From a virus, in IMG/VR virus record IMGVR_UViG_3300046506_000204, positions 1-61,716 of that record: a stretch of DNA of 61,716 bases; one strand, given 5' to 3'. Of the stretch, positions 23,859-31,937 are shown piece after piece (the first letter of the stretch is position 1; every line of letters starts with the position of its first letter). Position numbers and translations under genes: made by a program. The notes below the pieces were generated by a model. That model had not been told where the DNA came from and made no database searches. It was given only the letters and a program-made list of their open reading frames with translations.

Positions 23859-24391
23859 ACGCGCCCGTCATGAAAACCCACTGGAAGCAGCTGATCGACC
23901 CGCGCTTCCTCGGCGTCTACGCCCTGCCCAACGGCGAGGACATGACCGTCACCATCAAGTACGTCCAGAAAGAGACGATCACGATGATGGGCGGCAAGAA
24001 GGAAGACCACTCGCTCGCCTATATGGTCGAGACCAAGCCGCTGATCCTGAACTCGACCAACAGCAAGACGATCGAGAAACTGTATGGCCCCTACATCGAG
24101 GACTGGGCCGGGCGCCGCATCACGCTGTACGCGAGCACGACCAAACTCGGCAGCGAAATGGTCGAGTGCCTGCGCATCCGCACCAAGGTCCCGGCCGAGG
24201 TGAAGGAAGCGCTGCCGGCGGCGCGCATGGACAAGGCCCTGCAGGCGGTCAAGAAGGGCGACTTCGCGGCCGAGACCCTGCGCGTGAAGTACGCCCTGAG
24301 CGCGGAACAGGAAGCCCGCCTGGCCGAAGTCGAGGCCGAGCTGGCCGGCGACCAGCAGGCCGCAGCCGATGCCCCGCAGGAGGGTGCCTGA
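23855..24391 (+). CDS. Conserved phage early protein, 178 aa
   Basis: Beta-rich first 110 residues (HWKQLIDPRFLGVYALPNG, then ITLYASTTKLGSEMVECLRI) followed by a helical, Glu/Ala-rich C terminus. This pattern is familiar from phage proteins encoded next to exonucleases and SSB; they are thought to bind DNA or act as recombination accessories, but no activity is established. It overlaps both neighbours. Confidence 0.7.
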   Translation: MNAPVMKTHWKQLIDPRFLGVYALPNGEDMTVTIKYVQKETITMMGGKKEDHSLAYMVETKPLILNSTNSKTIEKLYGPYIEDWAGRRITLYASTTKLGSEMVECLRIRTKVPAEVKEALPAARMDKALQAVKKGDFAAETLRVKYALSAEQEARLAEVEAELAGDQQAAADAPQEGA

Positions 24392-24699
24392 TGCTCCCCG
24401 CACGCGAGCTGGGCATGCAGGTCGCCATCGCCCACGCTGGCGACGACTGGCGTGCCCAGGCGACCCGCGAATTGGTCCGGTTCGCGCGTGACCACGGCAC
24501 CGCGTTCCTGATCGAGGCGGTGCGACACGCCGCTGCGGAACGGGGCCTGGAAGCGCCGCCGAATGAAAAGGCGTGGGGCGCCGTGACCCAAGGGGCGCGC
24601 CGCGCCGGCCTGATCGAGCCAGCCGGGTATGCGCTTGGCTCCAACGGCAGCCCGAAACCGTTGTGGCTCGCCAGCCGCTGCCGCGATTGGCCACTGTAG
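24391..24699 (+). CDS. Small winged-helix-like protein, 102 aa
   Basis: TGATG junction with the previous gene; AGGAGG lies just upstream. The helical N terminus (TRELVRFARDHGTAFLIEAV) leads to AWGAVTQGARRAGLIEPAGY and a basic C terminus, resembling a small winged helix found in phage recombination operons. Function unknown, DNA binding likely. Confidence 0.62.
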   Translation: MLPARELGMQVAIAHAGDDWRAQATRELVRFARDHGTAFLIEAVRHAAAERGLEAPPNEKAWGAVTQGARRAGLIEPAGYALGSNGSPKPLWLASRCRDWPL

Positions 24700-24707
24700 G
24701 AGAGCGC

Positions 24708-25463
24708 GTGAACAATTTCCACTTCCGCTGCTCGTCGCTGCACACCCTGATGGCCGACCCCAAGTCGATCGACCCGGCCCTGCTCAACACCCCCGAGCTG
24801 GCCGCGCTCGCCGCCAAGAAGGTGAAAACCGACGAGGACAAGGCGATCCTGGCGCCGCTGTTCGACAGCACCTTATCAAGCGGCGCCAAGTCCTATATCG
24901 AGGACCTGGCGCAGGAGTACGTGTACGGCTACACGAACATCGTGTCGTCGAAGTACACCCAGAAAGGGATCATCGTCGAGGACGAGTCGATCGCGCTGTA
25001 CAACGAGCGCTTCTTCACGTCCTACAGGAAGAACAAGGAGCGCCGCACCAACGACTACATCACCGGCGAGTGCGACATCTATACCGGCGAGCGGATCATC
25101 GACATCAAGTCGAGCTGGTCGCTGGCGACCTTCCCCTCGCTCTCAAGCCAGGCGCACAAGACGGAATACGAGTGGCAGATGCGCGGCTACATGTGGCTCT
25201 GGGATTGCGACGAGGCCGAGGTGGCGTTCTGCCTGGTCGACACCCCCGAGGAGCTGATCGGCTACGAGAACCCGCTGCTGCACCAGTTCGGCGAGACCGA
25301 GCTGCGCGAGGAGCCGCTGCCGATCGAGCTGCGCATCACGACCATCACCTACCTGCGCGACCGCGCCATCGAGGAAAAGATCAAGCGCCGCGTCACGGCC
25401 GCGCGCGCCTACCTCGACACGATCGTCGCCCGCATCCACACCGAGCACGGCCTGCTCCACTGA
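24708..25463 (+). CDS. PD-(D/E)XK exonuclease-like protein
   Basis: GTG start at 24708 with AGGAGAG immediately upstream (251 aa). The nuclease core is visible as G-I-I-V-E-D-E (acidic residue on the first helix), then [20 protein letters not shown] near residues 115-135, giving the G-E-x-D...D-I-K active site. The following helix carries [11 protein letters not shown], the QxxxY motif of lambda-exonuclease/Cas4-type enzymes. It probably resects DNA ends in a phage recombination pathway with SSB and NinB. Confidence 0.82.
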   Translation: MNNFHFRCSSLHTLMADPKSIDPALLNTPELAALAAKKVKTDEDKAILAPLFDSTLSSGAKSYIEDLAQEYVYGYTNIVSSKYTQKGIIVEDESIALYNERFFTSYRKNKERRTNDYITGECDIYTGERIIDIKSSWSLATFPSLSSQAHKTEYEWQMRGYMWLWDCDEAEVAFCLVDTPEELIGYENPLLHQFGETELREEPLPIELRITTITYLRDRAIEEKIKRRVTAARAYLDTIVARIHTEHGLLH

Positions 25464-25494
25464 CCACCCACCCAAACCAAAGGAATCCCTAGAC

Positions 25495-25923
25495 ATGGCA
25501 TCCGTCAATAAAGTCATCATCGTCGGCAACCTCGGCCGCGATCCCGAAATGCGCTACATGCCCAGCGGCGACCCGATCGCCAACATCGCCGTGGCGACGT
25601 CGTTCAAGAAGAAGGACGCCAAGACCGGCGAGCAGACCGAGCTGACCGAATGGCACCGCATTTCCTTCTTCGGCAAGCTGGCCGAGATCGTCGGGCAGTA
25701 CCTCAAGAAGGGATCGAGCGTCTACGTCGAGGGCCGCCTGCAGACCCGCAAGTACACCGACAAGGACGGCGTCGAGAAGTACGCCACCGACATCATCGCG
25801 GAGAACATGCAGATGCTGGGTGGCGGCGGTGGCGCGGGTGCGGGTGCAGGCGCGCCGACGCGTCCGGCCGCAGCGCCGCGCCCGGCGCAGCAGCCGGCGG
25901 ATCTGGGCGACGTGCCGTTTTGA
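25495..25923 (+). CDS. ssb: Single-stranded DNA-binding protein
   Basis: 142 residues with a full OB fold: [22 protein letters not shown] (abbreviated), then [13 protein letters not shown] and [12 protein letters not shown] Gly/Ala/Pro linker leads to the acidic C-terminal tip DVPF, the docking site for host replication and repair proteins. Length is slightly below cellular SSB. It would coat single strands during replication and recombination. Confidence 0.97.
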   Translation: MASVNKVIIVGNLGRDPEMRYMPSGDPIANIAVATSFKKKDAKTGEQTELTEWHRISFFGKLAEIVGQYLKKGSSVYVEGRLQTRKYTDKDGVEKYATDIIAENMQMLGGGGGAGAGAGAPTRPAAAPRPAQQPADLGDVPF

Positions 25924-25939
25924 CGCCAGGGAGGCCACC

Positions 25940-26539
25940 ATGAACCGTCCCCTGACCCCCTGCGAGCAGTTCCTGTACAACCGCAGCCACGACTTTGCCA
26001 AGGCCAACCCGGACCCGATCCTGTACGGCGTGCGCCTGTCCGGCTTCTTCCACGAGCTGGCCTGCGCGGCGGCCGTCCTGCTCGGCGAGACCGCGTCGCC
26101 GCTGCAGATCAATGACTTCAACAACGTGTTCTGGGCCAAGCTGGCGCAGATCCAGCACGGCGTGTCCCATGACGTGCGACTGGCGCCATACGTCACCCAG
26201 CCAGAGCCGGTGCCGGCGCCCGAAGACATCCCGGCCTATGTCGCCAACCTGGCGCTGCCGCTCACCACGCCGCCGGCGCCGGCTGCCACCGTTGAACCGC
26301 ACCAATACCGCCGCGGCGGACTGCGCGGCCACCTCGTCGGCCCGGCCTATCTCAGCCCCGCCGAAATGAAGGCAAAGCGCAAGGCCCTCGGCTGGACGCA
26401 GGACCAGCTGGGCCTGGCCGCGGAACTGTCCGGCTCCTTCGTCGGCAACCTCGAGTGCGGCCAGGCACTGGGCCAGCTCAAACACTACAAGGCGCTGCGC
26501 CGCGCGCTCAATCTGCCCATCCCGGGAGAACCGCAATGA
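25940..26539 (+). CDS. XRE-family HTH protein with unknown N-terminal domain
   Basis: 199 residues; ATG with GGGAGG upstream. Residues about 1-90 are helical and unknown (CEQFLYNRSHDFAKANP, FHELACAAAVLLGE). A Pro-rich linker leads to a C-terminal helix-turn-helix at about 140-195 (LSPAEMKAKRKALGWTQDQL, then GSFVGNLECGQ). C-terminal placement of the XRE-type HTH is the reverse of the usual repressor layout. Probably an early regulator. Confidence 0.72.
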   Translation: MNRPLTPCEQFLYNRSHDFAKANPDPILYGVRLSGFFHELACAAAVLLGETASPLQINDFNNVFWAKLAQIQHGVSHDVRLAPYVTQPEPVPAPEDIPAYVANLALPLTTPPAPAATVEPHQYRRGGLRGHLVGPAYLSPAEMKAKRKALGWTQDQLGLAAELSGSFVGNLECGQALGQLKHYKALRRALNLPIPGEPQ

Positions 26540-26892
26540 ATGATAAAGACCACGACCACGAGCACGGCGCGGACTACGAAGCCGTGTTCCACCCCGACGG
26601 TGACGGCCTGCCGTGCTTCGGCTGCTACTTCGGCGCCGTGTTCGACGCCTTGTCCGAGGACCAGGTGGCATCGATCACGCTGACCCCGGACGACGTCGAC
26701 GACGAGGAGCCGGAAGCGGTCGACTACGCGCGCCGCGTGGGTGCCACGTTCGCCACCGTCGCCGATGCGGTCGCCAGCCTGGCGGTGCAGATCGCCGCCG
26801 ACGCCGCCCCCGAGCTGCTCGAAGCGTTCCACGAGCGCATCGACCACATGGTGCACCTCATCCTCGCCCCGGTAGCTGGCCATGCCCACTGA
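26536..26892 (+). CDS. Hypothetical protein, paralogue A, 118 aa
   Basis: Acidic protein with a His-rich start (DHDHEHGADYEAVF) and the core GDGLPCFGCYFGAVFDAL. The next gene has GVPCFACYFEAMFEAA at the equivalent place, followed by similar helices (DYARRVGATFATVADAV versus AYVVRAGATLGYLADSL), so the two are tandem paralogues. CFGCYF could bind metal. Function unknown. Confidence 0.68.
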   Translation: MNDKDHDHEHGADYEAVFHPDGDGLPCFGCYFGAVFDALSEDQVASITLTPDDVDDEEPEAVDYARRVGATFATVADAVASLAVQIAADAAPELLEAFHERIDHMVHLILAPVAGHAH

Positions 26893-27283
26893 CCCGATCC
26901 CGACCAACCCGGATTTCCACACCGGGTACTTCGTCAAGCACGAGGCCGACAAGCTCCCGCCCGAGGACCTGACGCTCATCGCGCGCGACAAGAACGGCGT
27001 GCCGTGCTTCGCCTGCTACTTCGAGGCGATGTTCGAGGCCGCGCCGATGCAGGACGTGGACCTGTCGCAGATCGACACCGACGGGCTGGAAGCCGACGTC
27101 GCCGCCTACGTGGTGCGCGCCGGCGCCACGCTCGGCTACCTGGCCGACTCGCTGGCCGATGTGATGGTGCGCGCGGTGTTCGAGCCGGCGAACCTGGTGC
27201 CGATCTTCGCCAAGCGCCTGGCCGAGGCCGTCGATCGCGCGAAGGCCGCGCAGGTCGAGGCGGGCGAGGAGCCGCTGATCTGA
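26882..27283 (+). CDS. Hypothetical protein, paralogue B, 133 aa
   Basis: Overlaps paralogue A by 11 bases. Shares the CFACYFEAMFEA core and the helical RAGATLGYLADSLADV segment with it but has a different N terminus (MPTDPIPTNPDFHTGYFVKH). The stop and the ninB ATG overlap. Function unknown. Confidence 0.68.
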   Translation: MPTDPIPTNPDFHTGYFVKHEADKLPPEDLTLIARDKNGVPCFACYFEAMFEAAPMQDVDLSQIDTDGLEADVAAYVVRAGATLGYLADSLADVMVRAVFEPANLVPIFAKRLAEAVDRAKAAQVEAGEEPLI

Positions 27284-27675
27284 TGCAGCGCCTGTTCGTC
27301 CTGCGCGAGGCGGCGCACCTGGCCAGCCTGGTCTCGTTCCTCACCGCGAACTGGCAGCAGTTCGCGGCCGAGGGCCGGTTCCTGGCGGTCACGGTGACGT
27401 TCTACAAGTCCAGGCGCTCGCTCGAACAGAACCGGCGCTACTTCGGGCCGGCCGTGCTGGGCGCGATCGTCGACCAGGCCTGGGTCGACGAGCGACAGTA
27501 CAACAAGAAGGTCTGGCACGACTACTTCGCTCGCATGTTCATCGGCGAGATCGACCTGCCGGGTGGGAAAACGATGGCGATGTCGTCGGCCGACCTGAAC
27601 GTCGAGGAGTTCAGCCAGTTCATGCAGCAAGTAGAAGCCTACGCCGCGAGCGAACTCGGCGTGCAGTTCACTTAA
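27283..27675 (+). CDS. ninB: NinB recombination protein
   Basis: 130 residues, the usual size of lambda NinB (Orf). The diagnostic segment is YKSRRSLEQNRRYFGPAVLG, the family's R-S-x-x-Q-N-x-x-Y/L-W pattern, followed by the YNKKVWHDYFARMFIG helix and a C-terminal FSQFMQQVEAYA helix. Lambda Orf is a recombination mediator that helps load recombinases on SSB-coated DNA, consistent with the nearby ssb and nuclease genes. Confidence 0.9.
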   Translation: MQRLFVLREAAHLASLVSFLTANWQQFAAEGRFLAVTVTFYKSRRSLEQNRRYFGPAVLGAIVDQAWVDERQYNKKVWHDYFARMFIGEIDLPGGKTMAMSSADLNVEEFSQFMQQVEAYAASELGVQFT

Positions 27676-27690
27676 ACCAAAGGAGGCACC

Positions 27691-27951
27691 ATGCCGCGCA
27701 AGAAACCCGACCCCAACACCCAGAACCCGAACCTGCTACTGGACAAGCTGCTCGAGGTCCTGGACTGCAAGAACGACGCCGCCATGTGCCGCGTGATGGA
27801 AATCGCGCCGCCGGTCATCAGCAAGATGCGCCATGGCCACAACGCCGTGACGGCCGCGTTCCTCATCAAGGCGCACGACGCCACCGGCCTGTCGATCAAC
27901 GACCTGCGCGCGCTGCTGTACGCGCCGCTCGCCGTCGCGCTGCCGGCATGA
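27691..27951 (+). CDS. Small HTH regulator, 86 aa
   Basis: AAAGGAGG lies before the ATG. Helix-turn-helix-like sequence NDAAMCRVMEIAPPVISKMR followed by AVTAAFLIKAHDATGLSIND, a pattern common to small XRE-like regulators of betaproteobacterial phages. It overlaps the next gene by ATGA. Confidence 0.68.
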   Translation: MPRKKPDPNTQNPNLLLDKLLEVLDCKNDAAMCRVMEIAPPVISKMRHGHNAVTAAFLIKAHDATGLSINDLRALLYAPLAVALPA

Positions 27952-28484
27952 GCCACATCAGCCCGAAGCTGGCTGCCCAGCTGAGCGCGCACCGCCAGGC
28001 CAAGGCGGCGAAGGCGCAAGTGAAAGCCGAGCGCGCGGCCAGGGCCGAGACCGCGCGCCGGGCCATCGAGAAGGCGCGGGCGTCGAGCCGTGCGGCCCGC
28101 CAGCTCGACCCCGAGCAGGTGCGCGAGGCCAAGTCCAAGGCCAGCCTCGCTACCGCTGCGGTCCGGGAGTCGCTGCGCGCGGCGCGCCGGCTGCAGGACC
28201 GCGCGAGCCGGGCGGCGCGGGACGCCGAGGCCGCGGCTGCCTACGCCAAGGCAATGGGCGACTATGCGCACGAGGCGATCGCGCGCACGGCCATCCTCAT
28301 GCAGGAAGCCGAGCAAGCGGTGCAGCACGCCGCGGACCTGGCCGATGCACAGCGCAAGCTGAAGCTGGGCGTGCGCCGCGTGACGATCGGCAAGGAAGTG
28401 CTGGAGTACCAGATCGGCAGCGGCAAGGCGGCCTGGATGGCGCACCTGCGCGCGATCCGTGCCGCCTACCGCAAGCTCGGCTGA
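27948..28484 (+). CDS. Ala/Arg-rich helical protein, 178 aa
   Basis: A long, nearly continuous alpha helix of low complexity, very rich in Ala, Arg, Lys and Gln (RAARQLDPEQVREAKSKASL), ending in a compact basic tail. It resembles histone H1-like or coiled-coil phage proteins. Last gene of the rightward early operon; a parS-like palindrome begins 5 bases after its stop. Confidence 0.65.
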   Translation: MSHISPKLAAQLSAHRQAKAAKAQVKAERAARAETARRAIEKARASSRAARQLDPEQVREAKSKASLATAAVRESLRAARRLQDRASRAARDAEAAAAYAKAMGDYAHEAIARTAILMQEAEQAVQHAADLADAQRKLKLGVRRVTIGKEVLEYQIGSGKAAWMAHLRAIRAAYRKLG

Positions 28485-28488
28485 GCCG

Positions 28489-28513
28489 AGGGGTGTTATT
28501 CAATAACACCCCT
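28489..28513. promoter_or_regulatory. parS-like palindrome, copy 1
   Basis: AGGGGTGTTATT (28489-28500), a central C, and AATAACACCCCT (28502-28513) make a perfect 25-bp palindrome. The 23-bp core recurs exactly inside parB at 30504-30526 and was not found elsewhere in the window. Proximity to parAB marks it as the likely ParB binding site. It also sits behind the early operon, where ParB spreading could silence genes. Confidence 0.75.
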
Positions 28514-28637
28514 CCCCAAAGTTCCAAATTTGCAATACTATGGTCCTTCAGGTTTGTGTTTTTGCCTCAGTGAAAACGCGACCGGCCCGCTGCGGGCAGG
28601 GCTGGCGCGACCACCGCCCCGCATGAAGGAGAGATAG
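28514..28637. other. Leader region of the 28638 gene
   Basis: 124 bp without a gene. AT-rich start (near 28520-28545, with TACTAT as a possible -10 at about 28536-28541), then a GC-rich hairpin-forming stretch (GGCCCGCTGCGGGCAGGGCTGG). It probably holds the promoter of the gene at 28638 and its AAGGAGAG ribosome site. Confidence 0.4.
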
Positions 28638-29282
28638 TTGGCAAAGCCCATCACCGCGTACGTGTCCGACGACGGCCAGGTGCATCGCAGCCAGGAGGAG
28701 GCCGAGTGGGCCGACTACGGCCTGGCGCTGCGCAAGGACGTCAAGGACTTCATGACCCAGCACGGCATCACCGATGCCGACGGCGCGATGGCCGCCCTGA
28801 TCGGGAAGTGGGACCTGTGGCGCCTGGGTGGCTACCCTGGCTGGCTGGCCAGCCTGCGTGGGGAGCAGGCGCCGCCGGCCGCCCCGCTGCAGCTCGCGCC
28901 CGTCGACGTGCCTGCGCCGCCGGTGCAGCTGGCCCCGGACCCCGCACCGGCGCCGATGCAGCGCGCGCCGGCGCCGGGTGACAAGCAGCCGCTGGCGTTC
29001 CGCCGCCGCGTGGCCGTGATCGCGCTGCCGCAGATCCATCACCGCATCATCGAAAACGAGTTCGGCAAGGAATTCAAGCTGCTGCTGCTGGATGCCGCTG
29101 ACTCGATGAAGGCGCTCGAATCGCTGCGCGCCTACCACAAGGTCATCGTCATGACCCGCCGGGCCAACGGCAAGACCGCGCAGATCCTGCGCGGGATCGG
29201 CCAGGAACCGCTGCTGGTCAACGGCGACATCGACGCCCTGCGCGATGCGCTGACGGCGATGTACCTGGCCAGCGCCGCATGA
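28638..29282 (+). CDS. Protein with DUF2325-like C-terminal domain, 214 aa
   Basis: TTG start with AAGGAGAG 7 bases upstream. The N-terminal 75 residues form one domain (MAKPITAYVSDDGQVHRSQE). A Pro/Ala linker follows. The C-terminal 95 residues form a Rossmann-like domain: RRVAVIALPQIHHRIIENEF, then YHKVIVMTRRANGKTAQ, then LLVNGDIDALRDAL. The same domain ends the 761-aa protein beside oriV and resembles DUF2325. The gene stands alone between parS and parAB, with its own terminator, suggesting a plasmid-maintenance role. Confidence 0.75.
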   Translation: MAKPITAYVSDDGQVHRSQEEAEWADYGLALRKDVKDFMTQHGITDADGAMAALIGKWDLWRLGGYPGWLASLRGEQAPPAAPLQLAPVDVPAPPVQLAPDPAPAPMQRAPAPGDKQPLAFRRRVAVIALPQIHHRIIENEFGKEFKLLLLDAADSMKALESLRAYHKVIVMTRRANGKTAQILRGIGQEPLLVNGDIDALRDALTAMYLASAA

Positions 29283-29326
29283 GGTAGACGCGAGCCGGGT
29301 CTCTGGACAAGGCCGACGCCGCACCC

Positions 29327-29357
29327 GCCCCGCTGCTTATCCAGCGGGGCTTTTTTT
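29327..29357 (+). terminator. Rho-independent terminator upstream of parA
   Basis: GCCCCGCTG (29327-29335), loop CTTATC, CAGCGGGGC (29342-29350), then seven T. A very stable 9-bp stem, separating the 28638 gene from parAB. Confidence 0.92.
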
Positions 29358-29390
29358 CGCCATGTCCAAGTGGTAATTTTCGGATGCGTG

Positions 29391-29419
29391 TGGCATACTT
29401 TCCGTTTTCCAATAACGGA
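29391..29419 (+). promoter_or_regulatory. parAB promoter and operator
   Basis: TGGCATACT at 29391-29399 fits an extended -10. Directly downstream, TCCGTT (29401-29406) and AACGGA (29414-29419) form an inverted repeat around TTCCAAT, ending 10 bases before the parA ATG. Such a site overlapping the start of par transcription is typical for ParA- or ParB-mediated autoregulation. Confidence 0.5.
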
Positions 29420-29429
29420 GCGTATCAAG

Positions 29430-30233
29430 ATGGCTAAAATCGTGGCGATCGTGAACCACAAGGGCGGGGTCAACAAGACCTTCGTCGCTACCGCCGGCGC
29501 GGACGCGCTGGCGCGCGAAGGCCTGGACGTGCTGCTGGTGGATTTCGATCCCCAGTTCAATGCGACCGCCCTGGTCTACAGTTTCGAGGAGCCGCCGGCG
29601 GTGCCGATCGAGCGTGTGCTGTCCGGCCAGGCCAGCATCGCCGAGGCGATCATCACCAATACCTCCATCCCGGGCGTGCACCTGCTCGGCTCGACCCTGA
29701 AACTGGCCAACCTCGAACGCGAGCTGATGTTCAGCAATCCGTTCAATGCCACCCGCCTGCTGGCCGACAAGCTGGCCCTGGTCGCCGACGCCTACGACGT
29801 GATCCTGATCGACTGCCCGCCGTCGCTGGGCACCCTGACCGCCAACGCGCTGGCCGCCGCCGACATGGTTGTGGTGCCGGTCGAATCCGGCGCCAAGCTG
29901 TCGCTGATCGGCGCGGATGACATCATCGCGTTCATCGCCAAGGCGCGCGCGGCCAACCCGAAGCTGGCGTTCGGCGGCGCCATCCTGACCAAGCACGACG
30001 GCCGCAAGCAGGTTTGCAAGATCGTCGCCAACCAGGTCCGCGCCTCGTTCGACAGCGTGTTCGAGACGGCCCTGCCAGAAAGCACCGACGTCAAGAAGGG
30101 CCAGCTGGTCGGCAAGACCATCCTGCAGGTCGACCACGACCACACCGTGTCGCGCGTGACGGTGCGCCTGATGCGCGAGCTGATGGCCAAGCTGGGCCTG
30201 CAGCGCAGGAAAGAGGAGGCCGTCGATGCCTAA
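29430..30233 (+). CDS. parA: ParA partition ATPase
   Basis: 267 residues. The deviant Walker A box is KGGVNKT near residue 11, with both signature lysines; the usual G before K is N, as P1 and F proteins have Y there. Walker A' follows as LLVDFDPQFNAT and Walker B as VILIDCPPSLG. There is no N-terminal HTH extension, so autoregulation is more likely by ParB or by ParA through the upstream palindrome. ParA would form a dynamic ATP-dependent gradient on the nucleoid to position the phage-plasmid. It overlaps parB. Confidence 0.95.
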   Translation: MAKIVAIVNHKGGVNKTFVATAGADALAREGLDVLLVDFDPQFNATALVYSFEEPPAVPIERVLSGQASIAEAIITNTSIPGVHLLGSTLKLANLERELMFSNPFNATRLLADKLALVADAYDVILIDCPPSLGTLTANALAAADMVVVPVESGAKLSLIGADDIIAFIAKARAANPKLAFGGAILTKHDGRKQVCKIVANQVRASFDSVFETALPESTDVKKGQLVGKTILQVDHDHTVSRVTVRLMRELMAKLGLQRRKEEAVDA

Positions 30234-31140
30234 GATCAGCGTAGCGGACATGGAAGCCGGCGCCGCCACGCGCCGCAAACCCGAGGACATCGCCGCCGAC
30301 CTCGACACCACCGTGTTCGGGAAGATGGGCCAGGACACGGCGCCGCCGCAGATGCTGCCGCTGACGGCGATCGTGGCCTCGCGCTACCAGAGCCGCGGGC
30401 GGATGGACGAGGAGTACATGGAGAACCTGGTCGAGGGCATCCGCATGGACGGCCTGCACGACCCGATCATCGTACGCCCGCTGCCACCCGAGCAATCCGA
30501 GGGGGGGTGTTATTCAATAACACCCCGCTTCGAGCTGGTTGCCGGCCACCACCGGGTCGAGGCGTTCCGCCGGCTTGGCCGCACCGAGATCCCGGCGTTC
30601 GTCCGGGCGCTATCGGACGCCGAGGCCGCCAGAGCACTGACCACCGAAAACACCAACCGCAAGAACCTCGCCCACTGGGAGCTGTACAAGCACATGCAGA
30701 TGCTGCGCGCGGCCGGCGCGATCCGGTTCAACACCGAGCTGGCCCGCCTGCTCAACATCGACCGCACCGCGATCCCCCAGCTGGATGCGTTCGGCCTGCT
30801 GCCGCAGTCCGCGCAGGATCTGCTGGACGACAAGCCGGACCTGTTCGGCTACAACCTGGCGCACAAGCTCAAGCCCTTCCTGCCGGAGCACGGCATGCTG
30901 GTGTTTGACGCCCTGGTGCTGCTATCCAAGGGCAAGCTGGCCCAGGCGGCGGTGCCGGCCTGGATCGACGAGAAGGTCAACCCACGGCCGAAGAAGCTGC
31001 GCAAGGATTTCGCGCTCGCCGGCGGCGTGCGTCTGGTCGTCACAGATGACGGCGCCCGCGTGACCGGCAACATCGACTACGACGCGCTCCACCAGCTGGT
31101 CGAGGCGCACCTTCCCCAGCTGCTCAAAGCTCACCAATAG
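30226..31140 (+). CDS. parB: ParB partition protein (contains parS)
   Basis: 304 residues with the ParB/Spo0J fold. PIIVRPLP leads to VAGHHRVEAFRRLG, and TTENTNRKNLAHWELYKHMQ matches box II; the G-E-R-R box is here G-H-H-R. The central helix-turn-helix is NTELARLLNIDRTAIPQ, and the C terminus is a dimer domain. Between PLPPEQ and FELVAGHHR lies an insert, EGGCYSITPR, whose DNA is the second parS palindrome. The protein would bind parS and connect the phage-plasmid to ParA. Confidence 0.93.
   Translation: MPKISVADMEAGAATRRKPEDIAADLDTTVFGKMGQDTAPPQMLPLTAIVASRYQSRGRMDEEYMENLVEGIRMDGLHDPIIVRPLPPEQSEGGCYSITPRFELVAGHHRVEAFRRLGRTEIPAFVRALSDAEAARALTTENTNRKNLAHWELYKHMQMLRAAGAIRFNTELARLLNIDRTAIPQLDAFGLLPQSAQDLLDDKPDLFGYNLAHKLKPFLPEHGMLVFDALVLLSKGKLAQAAVPAWIDEKVNPRPKKLRKDFALAGGVRLVVTDDGARVTGNIDYDALHQLVEAHLPQLLKAHQ
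30504..30526. promoter_or_regulatory. parS-like palindrome, copy 2, inside parB
   Basis: GGGGTGTTATT (30504-30514), C, AATAACACCCC (30516-30526): identical to the core of the copy at 28489-28513. It is translated as part of ParB (residues near GCYSITP) in a loop between conserved strands. parS within par coding sequence is known in some chromosomes and plasmids but is uncommon inside parB itself. Confidence 0.78.
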
Positions 31141-31178
31141 TCACACATTCTCACGCGATGCGCGCCAGATAAAAACAG

Positions 31179-31207
31179 TTGCCGCCGTTCATATAGTCCA
31201 ATAATAA
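31179..31207 (+). promoter_or_regulatory. Promoter before the 31240 operon
   Basis: TTGCCG (31179-31184), 17-bp spacer, TAATAA (31202-31207), followed by an AT-rich leader ending at the ATG at 31240. The spacing and AT-richness stand out in this GC-rich DNA. Confidence 0.45.
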
Positions 31208-31239
31208 TAGTGCTTGTTCCATACCGTTAATTACAGCCC

Positions 31240-31611
31240 ATGTTCAAAGTTCCAGAGCGCTTTCGCTTCACCACCGGGATGTTCGGCACCACGCCAGAGG
31301 CTGGCAACAACGGCTGCTTCCTGGTCAAGCTGGCGCGCAACCAGACCCTGAAAGTCATCGCTTCCGACAAGGAAGGATGGGAGCACGTTTCCGTGTCGCG
31401 GCAGGACCGTTGTCCGACGTGGGAGGAGATGTGCGCGGTGAAGGACCTGTTCTGGGACCACGAGGACTGCGTGATGCAGCTGCACCCGCCGAAATCCGAC
31501 TGGGTCTCGAACCACCCCTACTGTTTACATATGTGGCGCCCGATCGGCGTCGAGATCCCGCGACCGCCCGACCTGATGGTCGGCATCGCCAGCATGGGCA
31601 CCCTGAAATGA
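31240..31611 (+). CDS. Conserved phage protein, 123 aa
   Basis: A compact protein containing EHVSVSRQDRCPTWEEMCAV, WDHEDCVMQLHPPKSDWVS and LHMWRP in order. This combination recurs in proteins of many phages (DUF7694-like). The pattern of conserved His, Trp and Asp suggests an enzyme or nucleotide-binding role, but nothing is known. First gene of a long run of small genes leading to trfA. Confidence 0.75.
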   Translation: MFKVPERFRFTTGMFGTTPEAGNNGCFLVKLARNQTLKVIASDKEGWEHVSVSRQDRCPTWEEMCAVKDLFWDHEDCVMQLHPPKSDWVSNHPYCLHMWRPIGVEIPRPPDLMVGIASMGTLK

Positions 31612-31937
31612 CCGACCACCATACCCCCTTGACCCCTGAACTGGCCGACGCCCTCACGACGCTGGCCGGCCAGGTGCTCGACCTGACGCGCAAGGCGACC
31701 GAGAAGACCCCTGAACTGGCCTGGCTGCACGTTGTGGGCGCGCTGGCCGTGGCCTGCCGTGGCCTGGCCGCGACCGCGATGGCGGACGACCCGAAGCTGG
31801 ACCTCGACACGGCGCGCCAGATGATGACGCTCCAGTTCATCAACGTGATGTCGCTGCCGGTCGAGCTGGTGCGCGTGATGAAGTCCAAGCCCGGCGAGGA
31901 CCAGCAGACGGTCGTGGTGCCGGTGCGGAGGCACTGA
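31608..31937 (+). CDS. Hypothetical protein, 109 aa
   Basis: Begins in the stop of the preceding gene. Helical, hydrophobic-moment-rich sequence (ELADALTTLAGQVLDLTRKA) with AVACRGLAATAMA in the middle. No transmembrane call is made; the C terminus is charged. Its stop overlaps the next start. Confidence 0.62.
   Translation: MTDHHTPLTPELADALTTLAGQVLDLTRKATEKTPELAWLHVVGALAVACRGLAATAMADDPKLDLDTARQMMTLQFINVMSLPVELVRVMKSKPGEDQQTVVVPVRRH

Noticed and set aside
30504-30526. The parB-internal palindrome as a transcription terminator
   Set aside because: It has no T-run, lies mid-gene, and is an exact copy of the intergenic palindrome at 28489, which points to a binding site.
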